Made by a program: the position numbers and the translations under genes. From an uncultured Solirubrobacterales bacterium (GTDB taxonomy: Bacteria; Actinomycetota; Thermoleophilia; Solirubrobacterales; Solirubrobacteraceae), in assembly GCA_937973575.1 (NCBI GenBank), contig CALJKH010000167.1, forward strand, positions 1-6,821: DNA of 6,821 nt. Reading direction: 5' to 3'. Below are positions 1 through 5,541 of this stretch, piece by piece (position 1 is the stretch's first letter; the number at the start of each line of letters is the position of its first letter). The notes under the pieces were generated by a model. It saw nothing but the letters and a program-made list of their open reading frames with translations. It did not search any database and was not told the origin of the DNA.

Positions 1-110
1 GGTCCATAAATGATTGGAAAGGGGTCGGGGGATTCGCATCGTCATCCCCATGATGATTTCCGCCGCCTCCCCCCGCAGAGAAGCGATTCTAAACACTGTG
101 ATTGAAGCTC
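1..110. other. Unassigned left-end segment, not dapA
   Basis: This stretch follows the point where dapA homology stops (reading on the minus strand). I translated it in all three minus frames and none gives the expected DapA continuation, which should be a V-[IV]-A-G-x-G-[ST]-N type strand with later Tyr and Lys catalytic residues. A minus-strand ATG at 50-48 opens a frame that runs off the left edge with no recognisable content. A plus-strand TTG at 14 opens a 69-codon frame that runs into the dapA antisense; I do not believe it. The segment contains C-rich and G-rich runs but no clear inverted repeats, tRNA or transposon end. It could be a contig-end chimera or foreign DNA at a rearrangement; the sequence alone does not decide. 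Confidence 0.4.
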
Positions 111-349
111 GTCCTCTCGCGCCGCGCCGCCGCCTCGATGCAAAGCTCGATGACCCGCTTGTGCTCCTCCATGGAGAGCGTCGGCGCCTCGCCGGTGGTA
201 CCGGCCACGACCACCCCATCTGAGCCGTTAGCGACGAGATGGTTAAGAAGTGTCCTAGTCGAGTCAAGATCGACGGACCCGTGATCGCTGAAGGGTGTGA
301 CCATCGCGGTGATGATCGTTCCGAGCTTGGAGTCTGGACCGTTGCTCAA
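89..349 (-). CDS. dapA: 4-hydroxy-tetrahydrodipicolinate synthase, N-terminal fragment (broken)
   Basis: DapA condenses pyruvate with aspartate semialdehyde in lysine/diaminopimelate synthesis, in the cytoplasm. Only 86 codons are present against about 290-300 in the family. Residues 9-79 match the first part of the TIM barrel: the G-T-I-I-T-A-M-V-T-P-F strand, the N-G-S-D-G-V-V-V segment, and the signature T51-T52-G53-E54 followed by P-T-L that binds the pyruvate carboxylate. The catalytic Tyr and Schiff-base Lys, which lie further along, are absent. After about residue 80 the sequence becomes unrelated (F-N-H-S-V) and reaches TAG at 91-89. No other frame rescues the match, so this is not a single indel. 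The start is TTG at 349, overlapping the dapB stop as TTGA, with GGAG eight bases upstream. Adjacency to dapB fits the pathway. It is either a real truncation or an assembly junction; as drawn it cannot encode an active enzyme. Confidence 0.85.
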   Translation of the reverse strand: MSNGPDSKLGTIITAMVTPFSDHGSVDLDSTRTLLNHLVANGSDGVVVAGTTGEAPTLSMEEHKRVIELCIEAAARRERTSFNHSV

Positions 350-999
350 AGAATCTTCTCCAGTCCAACTGTAAGCCGATTCGGAAGCTGACCAATCTTT
401 TGAATCGCTAGTACAACACCAGGCATGAAGGCCTTACGGTCGATGCTGTCGTGCCGGATGGTGAGTGTTTCGCCATGACCTCCAAAGATCACTTCCTGGT
501 TGGCAACCATTCCCGGCAGACGCACGGAATGGATTGGCGGTGTGTCACCCGTGACTTCGGCGATCCGCTCCGCAGTAAGCGCTGCGGTACCAGAGGGTGT
601 GTCGAGCTTGGCCGGATGGTGCAGCTCAATGATCTCTACATCGGGCAGCAGCCTCGCTGCTTCAGCTGCGAATTGCATCATCAGTACAGCTCCAATTGCA
701 AAGTTGGGGGCAATGAGGATGTTCGCACCGTCAAGAGCCTCCAGCTCGTTGATGTCGAAGCCAGTCGTTCCTACAACTGCGTGGACGCCGGCAGCGTTAG
801 CCGCCTTGATGTTCTCGACAGCAACATGGGGCTGTGTGAAATCAACAACCACATCAGCGTCAGCTAATACATCCGCAATCGCAGTCCCTAAAGCTGGGTC
901 GGCGCGGCCAACGAGCTCCATGCCGTCGGCTTCATCAACCGCGGCACAGACCTCTTGGCCCATTCGACCTTCGCTTCCGGCGACTGCGACCCGGATCAT
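346..999 (-). CDS. dapB: 4-hydroxy-tetrahydrodipicolinate reductase
   Basis: Cytoplasmic NAD(P)H-dependent reductase that follows DapA in lysine and diaminopimelate (cell-wall) synthesis. At 217 aa it is shorter than the roughly 245-270 aa of well-known DapB enzymes. The N-terminal Rossmann domain begins with V-A-G-S-E-G-R-M-G (residues 6-14), followed by V-D-F-T (52-55) and G-T-T-G-F (77-81). The A-P-N-F-A-I-G segment is at 97-103. The substrate and catalytic motif E-L-H-H-P-A-K-L-D-T-P-S-G-T-A is at 125-139, with H127/H128 and K131 matching the catalytic His and Lys. The conserved C-terminal V-R-L-P-G ... G-E-T-L-T-I-R-H-D-S block (about 159-185) and L-T-V-G-L-E end are present. The missing length is mainly the variable loop after the catalytic motif (about 145-157). 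ATG at 999 lies 7 bases after the pnp stop, so the two are probably co-transcribed; no strong Shine-Dalgarno is visible. Its stop overlaps the dapA start. Confidence 0.97.
   Translation of the reverse strand: MIRVAVAGSEGRMGQEVCAAVDEADGMELVGRADPALGTAIADVLADADVVVDFTQPHVAVENIKAANAAGVHAVVGTTGFDINELEALDGANILIAPNFAIGAVLMMQFAAEAARLLPDVEIIELHHPAKLDTPSGTAALTAERIAEVTGDTPPIHSVRLPGMVANQEVIFGGHGETLTIRHDSIDRKAFMPGVVLAIQKIGQLPNRLTVGLEKIL
347..361 (-). promoter_or_regulatory. dapA: Ribosome binding site and TTG start of dapA
   Basis: On the minus strand GGAG (361-358) is followed by eight bases and then TTG (349-347), whose last two bases begin the TGA stop of dapB (348-346). The Shine-Dalgarno spacing is good. 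The TTG places the first conserved DapA strand about ten residues into the protein, as the family expects. This decides the start in favour of TTG and implies translational coupling with dapB. Confidence 0.6.
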
Positions 1000-1006
1000 C
1001 AGTTAG

Positions 1007-3262
1007 TTAGCTGCGCTCGGGATCGCGCCCGCCGCGGCCACGGTCGCGACCGCCTCCGCCACCACCGCGACGCCTGTCGCCGCCACGGTCTCCGCCGCCG
1101 CCACCGCGTGGGCCGCTCTCTGAGGCTGCAAGCTGTGCGAGCTCCTCAGGCGACTTGCCCTGGATGGAAGGATCGTCCGAGAGGCGCAGACCGATTCGGC
1201 CACGCTCACGGTCAACCTCGACAACGGTGACTTGAACGTCGTCGCCCTTGTTGAGAACCTCTTCAACTGTCTCGACGCGGTTACCTGGGCTCACATTCGA
1301 GATGTGGAGCAGCCCGTCGGTGCCCTTGGCCAGTTCGACGAAGGCACCGAATGTGGTGGTCTTCACGATCTTGCCAGCGAACGTATCGCCAAGCTCAACT
1401 TCCTTCGTCATTGAGGTGATGCGCTCTGCGAGTGCGTCACCAAGCGCTCCGGTTGTTGCGTAGATCAGGATCTGACCGTCGTCTTCGATGGTGATCTGTG
1501 CATCGAACTCCTCCTGGAGTGCGCGGATCGTCTCACCACCCTTACCGATGACTAGACCAATCTTCTCTTGGTCAATCTGGATCTGCGAGATACGCGGTGC
1601 GTACTCGGAGAGCTGCTCACTAGGAGCGTTGATCGCGTCTGACATCTTGCCAAGGATGAACTCGCGTCCTTGCTTGGCTTGTGTGAGCGCATCGGTGAGG
1701 ATCTCAAAGGTGACGCCGTCGATCTTGATGTCCATCTGCAGAGCAGTGATGCCATCAGCCGTACCCGCAACCTTGAAGTCCATGTCGCCGAGGTGATCCT
1801 CGACGCCAGCGATGTCGCTGAGAACGATGTAGTCGTCGCCTTCCTTGATCAGACCCATTGCGATACCCGCAACTGGGCTCTTGATCGGAACACCTGCCTG
1901 CATTAGTGAGAGCGATGAGCCACAAACCGATGCCATCGAGCTTGAGCCGTTCGACTCAAGAATGTCGCTGACAACGCGGATTGTGTAAGGGAACGCCTCT
2001 TGGTCCGGAATTACCGGTACAAGCGCACGCTCAGCGAGAGCACCGTGACCAATGTCGCGGCGCTTAGGGCCACGCATGAAGCCAGCTTCACCAACCGAGA
2101 ATGGTGGGAAGTTGTAGTGGTGCCAGTAACGCTTGACTGTCTCAAGTCCGAGTCCGTCGATGCGCATTTCCTCACGGGTAGTGCCGAGAGCAACTGTGCT
2201 CAGAGCCTGCGTCTGGCCGCGAGTGAACAGTGCGGAACCGTGTGTACGAGGAGTCACTCCCACTTCGATCGTGATCTGACGAATTTCGTCAGCTGCACGG
2301 CCGTCTGGGCGGGTCTTCTGAACTGCAATGCGCTCACGGATCATCTGCTTCTCGAGCTTCGCAAAGGCGCGTGAGGCGTCAGCAACCTTGGCTGCGTGAT
2401 CCTCTGCGTCCTCTGATCCGCCGTACTCAGCGATGATCTCAGCCTCAACAGCCGAGCATGCATCCTGACGTTCAAGCTTGTCCACAACCTGAGTTGCGGC
2501 CTCCAGCTTGGCACCGTGTGATGCCTTGACCTGAGCTACGAACTCGTCGGATACACCAGCAACGACAACCTCATCCTTAGGCTTGCCGGCCTTCTCCGCA
2601 AGCTCGCGCTGGATAGCGCAAAGCTTCTTGATCTCGCTGTGCGCGATGTCAAGTGCGTCAAGGATTTCAGCTTCTGAAACCTCGTTAGCTCCGGCCTCCA
2701 CCATGAGAATGGCTGTGTCGGTACCTGCAACAACGAGATCGAGATCCGCACCCTCAACAAGGAGATCCTCAGATGGGTTGACTACGAAGTTACCCTCGAT
2801 CTTGCCAATGCGAACTGCGCCGACTGGCTGTGCGAAGGGAACATCGGACACCATCAGTGCTGCGCTGCAGCCATTCATCGCAAGGATGTCGTACGAGTTG
2901 ACCTGATCAACCGAGAGCGGCATTGCCACAAGCTGAGTCTCTCGACGCCAGCCCTTCGGGAAAAGAGGACGGATCGGACGGTCAATAAGGCGGGCAACCA
3001 AAGTTGCCTTCTCACCTGCGCGACCTTCACGCTTGAAGAACGAGCCTGGGATCTTGCCTGCTGCGTACATGCGCTCTTCTACATCCACTGTGAGTGGAAG
3101 GAAGTCAACGTCGCGAGCATTTCCTGCTGTTGCTGTTGCGAGGACCATTGTGTCGCCTGCGCGGACAATTACTGATCCTGAGGCCTGCTTGGCCATTCGT
3201 CCCGTTTCAAAGGAGATCTCCGTGCCGGAGATATCAACGGAGACGCGAGTTACGTCTGCCAT
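1007..3262 (-). CDS. pnp: Polyribonucleotide nucleotidyltransferase (PNPase)
   Basis: Phosphorolytic 3'-to-5' exoribonuclease, a trimer in the family, which degrades mRNA and can add 3' tails. All family domains are present in 751 aa. The first RNase PH-like domain (about 1-210) carries K-R-E-G-R at 77-81 and R-L-I-D-R-P-I-R-P-L at 91-100. A helical linker runs from about 240 to 320. The second RNase PH domain (about 325-545) has the phosphate-binding G-S-S-S (439-442) and the metal-binding aspartates D489 and D495 in E-D-H-L-G-D-M-D-F. The KH domain has G-K-G-G at 573-576 and the S1 domain spans about 625-695. The C-terminal tail (about 717-751) is almost entirely Gly, Arg and Asp with RGG-like repeats, a likely disordered RNA-binding extension. 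ATG at 3262 fits the family N-terminus; the upstream GAAAGAAG is only a weak ribosome-binding match. The 106-base gap before it, with an inverted repeat, suggests its own regulation. dapB follows after 7 bases. Confidence 0.99.
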   Translation of the reverse strand: MADVTRVSVDISGTEISFETGRMAKQASGSVIVRAGDTMVLATATAGNARDVDFLPLTVDVEERMYAAGKIPGSFFKREGRAGEKATLVARLIDRPIRPLFPKGWRRETQLVAMPLSVDQVNSYDILAMNGCSAALMVSDVPFAQPVGAVRIGKIEGNFVVNPSEDLLVEGADLDLVVAGTDTAILMVEAGANEVSEAEILDALDIAHSEIKKLCAIQRELAEKAGKPKDEVVVAGVSDEFVAQVKASHGAKLEAATQVVDKLERQDACSAVEAEIIAEYGGSEDAEDHAAKVADASRAFAKLEKQMIRERIAVQKTRPDGRAADEIRQITIEVGVTPRTHGSALFTRGQTQALSTVALGTTREEMRIDGLGLETVKRYWHHYNFPPFSVGEAGFMRGPKRRDIGHGALAERALVPVIPDQEAFPYTIRVVSDILESNGSSSMASVCGSSLSLMQAGVPIKSPVAGIAMGLIKEGDDYIVLSDIAGVEDHLGDMDFKVAGTADGITALQMDIKIDGVTFEILTDALTQAKQGREFILGKMSDAINAPSEQLSEYAPRISQIQIDQEKIGLVIGKGGETIRALQEEFDAQITIEDDGQILIYATTGALGDALAERITSMTKEVELGDTFAGKIVKTTTFGAFVELAKGTDGLLHISNVSPGNRVETVEEVLNKGDDVQVTVVEVDRERGRIGLRLSDDPSIQGKSPEELAQLAASESGPRGGGGGDRGGDRRRGGGGGGRDRGRGGRDPERS

Positions 3263-3282
3263 GAATCATCACTTCTTTCTAT

Positions 3283-3358
3283 TTCTCAAGCCCGTCGGTC
3301 GGCCTGATGCTTCGTTTTCATTTATTCCGAACGGGTGAAGCGTAGCGTGCCTTGAGAA
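3283..3358 (-). promoter_or_regulatory. Inverted repeat in the pnp leader, possible PNPase-regulating hairpin
   Basis: The dsbA-like/pnp gap contains a perfect 8-base inverted repeat: TTCTCAAG at 3283-3290 and CTTGAGAA at 3351-3358. Directly inside the first arm, CCCGT (3291-3295) can pair with ACGGG (3331-3335), leaving a 15-base bulge on the other side. GCTTC (3309-3313) can also pair with GAAGC (3337-3341). This would cross the inner helix, so it is either an alternative fold or a pseudoknot. No T tract follows on the transcript, so it does not look like an intrinsic terminator. In E. coli a hairpin in the pnp leader is cut by RNase III and mediates PNPase autocontrol; a similar role here is inference from position. 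Confidence 0.4.
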
Positions 3359-3368
3359 TTGAAAGTTC

Positions 3369-3869
3369 TCAGGCAGTCCAACCCTGCACAGCTGCGACCT
3401 CAGGCACGCCTGCGCGAAGCTCACCATTGACCAAAAGAGTTGGGGTTGTTGACACCCCAGCTCGAATTGCCTCACGGAAGTCGGTGTTCACGCGCTCAGA
3501 AGCCGCTGGGCTCTGCATGTCAGCGTCGAACAAGTCGAGATCTAGTCCAAGACGCTCTGCCCTTTCCCATAGATGTGGAGGGTCAAGGTGCCCCTGATCT
3601 GTAAACAGGAGATCAACCATCTCCCAAAACTTCCCTTGGCAATCAGCGGCTTCCGCTGCTAGCGAGGCCGCTCTGGCCCTCGGATGACCGCTCGTTACAG
3701 GGAAATGACGCAGACCAACACGGAGCCCCGCGTGCTTAATCCGTTCCCAAGCTAAGCCGCATCTGGCGCACTCGAAATCGGCATAAAGAATGACCGCGGC
3801 TCCGCCTTCAGGCCCGTTGAGTCGATCCCCCTCCCCTGGGGGCTGCGCGGATCTACTGCTTAGGGTCAG
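3369..3869 (-). CDS. DsbA-like thioredoxin-fold oxidoreductase, probable CTG start
   Basis: The 166-residue reading frame has DsbA-family hallmarks. A V-I-L-Y-A-D-F-E strand (26-33) leads into the active-site C34-A-R-C37. It is followed by G-L-R-H-F-P (52-57), the helical insertion with H-P-R-A-R-A-A ... G-K-F-W-E-M (62-84), and a cis-proline loop S-T-T-P143-T-L-L-V-N-G near the C-terminus. The family makes, breaks or isomerises disulfides, or transfers electrons to partners; the substrate is unknown. There is no signal peptide or membrane segment, so it appears cytoplasmic. No in-frame ATG, GTG or TTG lies between the upstream TGA (3875-3873) and M84; starting at M84 would lose C34 and C37. 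I chose CTG at 3869, which overlaps the peroxiredoxin stop as CTGA and has GGAG seven bases upstream. Coupling to the peroxiredoxin suggests a redox partnership. A sequencing error at the N-terminus is the main alternative. The active-site dipeptide Ala-Arg differs from the usual Pro-x. Confidence 0.85.
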   Translation of the reverse strand: MTLSSRSAQPPGEGDRLNGPEGGAAVILYADFECARCGLAWERIKHAGLRVGLRHFPVTSGHPRARAASLAAEAADCQGKFWEMVDLLFTDQGHLDPPHLWERAERLGLDLDLFDADMQSPAASERVNTDFREAIRAGVSTTPTLLVNGELRAGVPEVAAVQGWTA

Positions 3870-4336
3870 TTCTCAGCTCCAACGGCTTCAAGACCGTCGA
3901 AGATGAGGTTTGCGCCAGGAAGCTCGCCTGGGCTATCGGCCTCGTAGCTCCACGCAACAGAACCGTCAGGACCGATGACAATGATTGCCCTCTGCGGGAA
4001 TCCACCTGGGTGGAGGACGCCAAGAGCTGAGCATGCTGCGCCCTTCGGCTCGAAGTCTGAGAGCTGGGGAATTGTGACGCCAAGCTTCTCGATGAAGGCC
4101 GTCTGTGAGTAGGTCGAATCGCATGAGACGCCGTAGATGCTCGCACCGGCGGCAGTGATCTCGCCTAGGACCTCCTCGTAAATCTGGAACTGATCTGTGC
4201 AGACCGGGCTAAAGGCGAATGGGTAGAACACAAAAACAGTGGTCTTGCCTAGAAGGTCTGCTTGGGTGAACTTCTCACCGTCAGCCTTACCAAGGCTGAA
4301 GTCAGGAACCTGAGTGCCCGGTGTGAGAACGCTCAC
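3866..4336 (-). CDS. Peroxiredoxin, AhpE/Bcp-like
   Basis: Thiol peroxidase that reduces hydrogen peroxide and organic hydroperoxides in the cytoplasm. The 156 aa match the AhpC-TSA fold: P-D-F-S-L (11-15), then the active site P39-F-A-F-S43-P-V-C46, in which C46 is the peroxidatic cysteine. S43 stands in for the usual Thr of PxxxTxxC. L-S-D-F (92-95) and the conserved R116 follow. Two further cysteines, C72 (in G-V-S-C-D-S) and C102, could be resolving residues, but their pairing cannot be told from sequence. Length and the P-F-A-F-S-P-V-C style resemble mycobacterial AhpE (about 153 aa) more than the long AhpC form. The start is GTG at 4336, overlapping the rpsO stop as GTGA; there is no clear Shine-Dalgarno, so it probably depends on translation of rpsO. 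Its own stop overlaps the CTG of the DsbA-like gene, which may supply reducing equivalents (inference). Confidence 0.95.
   Translation of the reverse strand: MSVLTPGTQVPDFSLGKADGEKFTQADLLGKTTVFVFYPFAFSPVCTDQFQIYEEVLGEITAAGASIYGVSCDSTYSQTAFIEKLGVTIPQLSDFEPKGAACSALGVLHPGGFPQRAIIVIGPDGSVAWSYEADSPGELPGANLIFDGLEAVGAEN
3867..3880 (-). promoter_or_regulatory. Shine-Dalgarno and CTG start of the DsbA-like gene
   Basis: On the minus strand GGAG (3880-3877) is followed by seven bases and CTG (3869-3867). The TG of that codon is shared with the TGA stop (3868-3866) of the peroxiredoxin. The geometry is that of an ordinary ATGA coupled start with C in place of A. An in-frame TGA two codons upstream of the CTG rules out a longer protein in this frame. 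Confidence 0.6.
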
Positions 4337-4602
4337 CGGCGAAGGCCAAGCTTCTCGACAAGGCCGCGGTAGCCCTCGAGGTCCTTGCGCTTCAGGTAAT
4401 CAAGGAAGCGTCGACGCTGGCCAACAAGCTTGAGGAGACCACGACGTGAAGCGTGGTCCTTCTTGTGCTCGCGGAGATGCTCGGTGAGATGGTTGATGCG
4501 CTCGGTGAGCATTGCGACCTGTACCTCGGTCCGGCCAACATCCTGTGGGCCGGTGCCGTACTCAGCTGCAATCTCGCGCTTCCGTTCTGAAGTCAAGTTC
4601 AT
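4333..4602 (-). CDS. rpsO: 30S ribosomal protein S15
   Basis: Primary 16S rRNA-binding protein of the small subunit; it binds the central domain and helps form a bridge to the 50S subunit. At 89 aa it has the same length as the E. coli protein. The conserved blocks are all present: G-R-T-E-V-Q-V-A (23-30), the I-N-H-L-T-E-H-L helix (36-43), H-K-K-D-H-A-S-R-R-G-L-L (46-57), R-R-R-F-L-D-Y-L-K-R (63-72) and the terminal L-G-L-R-R. ATG at 4602 agrees with the family N-terminus. No Shine-Dalgarno is visible, but a possible -10 element sits just upstream, so a leaderless mRNA is conceivable. It is separated from ribF by 44 bases, and its TGA overlaps the peroxiredoxin start. It is normally found next to pnp; here two redox genes intervene. 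Confidence 0.98.
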   Translation of the reverse strand: MNLTSERKREIAAEYGTGPQDVGRTEVQVAMLTERINHLTEHLREHKKDHASRRGLLKLVGQRRRFLDYLKRKDLEGYRGLVEKLGLRR

Positions 4603-4637
4603 ATGCGTGAAAGGTAGCAGGGGCTGTGCGTTGTCGG
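4603..4637 (-). promoter_or_regulatory. Possible rpsO promoter giving a leaderless transcript
   Basis: In the 44-base ribF-rpsO gap the minus strand reads TGCTACCTT: an extended TGn and a TAnnnT-type -10 hexamer (4616-4611). It ends eight bases before the rpsO ATG. CCGACA (4637-4632) matches four of six -35 consensus positions, but the spacer is only 15 bases. With a -10 this close, transcription would begin at or next to the ATG, which agrees with the absence of a Shine-Dalgarno. Short motifs like this occur by chance, so the call is weak. Confidence 0.3.
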
Positions 4638-4646
4638 TCTTCCGCG

Positions 4647-5525
4647 TCAGCGAGCGTGCGCGGCGGCGATCTTGGCCGCGTTCTCACAATCGCGAGCCAT
4701 GGCCGTTTTCAATTCATCGAGAGAGTCGAATTTCAGTTCGGGACGAAGGCGTTCAAGAAGCTCAACCTTGATCTCGGTGCCGTAGAGATCACCCTCCCAA
4801 CCCAATAGATGCGTCTCGAGAAGAACCCGATCATCGTCGTCAATTGAGGGCCGAATCCCGAGACTGGCTGCAGCCGGTAGCCCGTTCGCCAGAGCGGCAT
4901 AGACGCCGAAGGCTGGTACTACGCAGCCAGGGGCTGGAACCACATTCGCGGTCGGGCAGCCAAGCTCACGGCCCATCTGGGCACCGTGGATGACAACTCC
5001 CCTCATCTCGAAGGGATGACCAAGCATCGCTTCAGCCTGCGGCATCTCACCTGACCGGATGAGGTCCCTAATTGCCGAGGAGGACACAGCGTTTCCGTCA
5101 AGCTCCACTAGGTCAGCGACACTGGTCGTGAATCTGGAATCTGCAGTGAGGGTCTCGCTAGTGCCCTTTGCACCGCGCCCGTAACGGAAGTTGCTTCCCA
5201 CTCGAACATCCGTGGCCGAAAGAGCCTCAACGATGATTTTGTCCACGAACTCACTCGCCTCAAGTTGGCTAAACGACTCGTCAAAGTGGGCGACGACAAG
5301 TTCACGAACCCCAAGCGCCTGAATCAGATCAGCCTTCTGATCGAGAGTGGTTAGAAGATCTGGTGCGCCTGTAGGGCCGACTACAGCCCGTGGATGCGGC
5401 TCGAAGGTAAGAACTGTGTCTGCGTCGCCTACTACGGCTACATGCCCAAGATGGACGCCGTCGAACTCTCCGATGGCGACCTTGCGGTCTCGCTTCTCTG
5501 CTGTTTCAGGGCTGCTGATCAACAT
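4647..5525 (-). CDS. ribF: Bifunctional riboflavin kinase / FAD synthetase
   Basis: Converts riboflavin to FMN and FMN to FAD with ATP. The 292 aa hold both family modules. The N-terminal adenylyltransferase (about 14-150) has the nucleotide-binding A-I-G-E-F-D-G-V-H25-L-G-H28 motif, T-F-E-P-H-P (40-45), V-G-S-N-F-R-Y-G (109-116) and V-S-S-S-A-I-R (147-153). The C-terminal flavokinase (about 160-292) has G-x-x-x-G-R followed by G-C-P-T-A-N (189-194), and L-L-E237-T-H-L-L with the likely catalytic Glu before D-L-Y-G. Only about 11 residues separate H-x-G-H from T-F-E-P-H-P, against about 20 or more in well-known RibF proteins, so one helix is shortened. ATG at 5525 lies 16 bases after the truB stop and has only a weak ribosome-binding site. 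It is probably co-transcribed with truB. Confidence 0.97.
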   Translation of the reverse strand: MLISSPETAEKRDRKVAIGEFDGVHLGHVAVVGDADTVLTFEPHPRAVVGPTGAPDLLTTLDQKADLIQALGVRELVVAHFDESFSQLEASEFVDKIIVEALSATDVRVGSNFRYGRGAKGTSETLTADSRFTTSVADLVELDGNAVSSSAIRDLIRSGEMPQAEAMLGHPFEMRGVVIHGAQMGRELGCPTANVVPAPGCVVPAFGVYAALANGLPAAASLGIRPSIDDDDRVLLETHLLGWEGDLYGTEIKVELLERLRPELKFDSLDELKTAMARDCENAAKIAAAHAR

Positions 5526-5541
5526 TCTTCAAGGAGAGTAG

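Noticed and set aside
500..1006. A 168-codon plus-strand open frame opposite dapB
   Set aside because: It is fully antisense to a clear dapB, has Ser/Ala-rich composition typical of antisense reading of GC-rich codons, and shows no recognisable domain.
2000..2374. A 124-codon plus-strand open frame inside pnp
   Set aside because: It lies wholly antisense to the conserved PNPase catalytic core and resembles no family.
3283..3358. Intrinsic terminator between the DsbA-like gene and pnp
   Set aside because: The inverted repeat has a long interior and no T run follows it on the minus strand.
3369..3620. DsbA-like gene starting at ATG 3620 (83 aa)
   Set aside because: Eighty-three in-frame codons upstream carry the CxxC motif and the rest of the thioredoxin fold, so the Met is internal.
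3866..3880. Programmed -1 frameshift fusing the peroxiredoxin to the DsbA-like protein
   Set aside because: There is no slippery heptamer before the stop, and the DsbA frame has TGA at 3875-3873, leaving only a few bases in which a shift could occur. Reinitiation at CTGA with a well-spaced GGAG is simpler.
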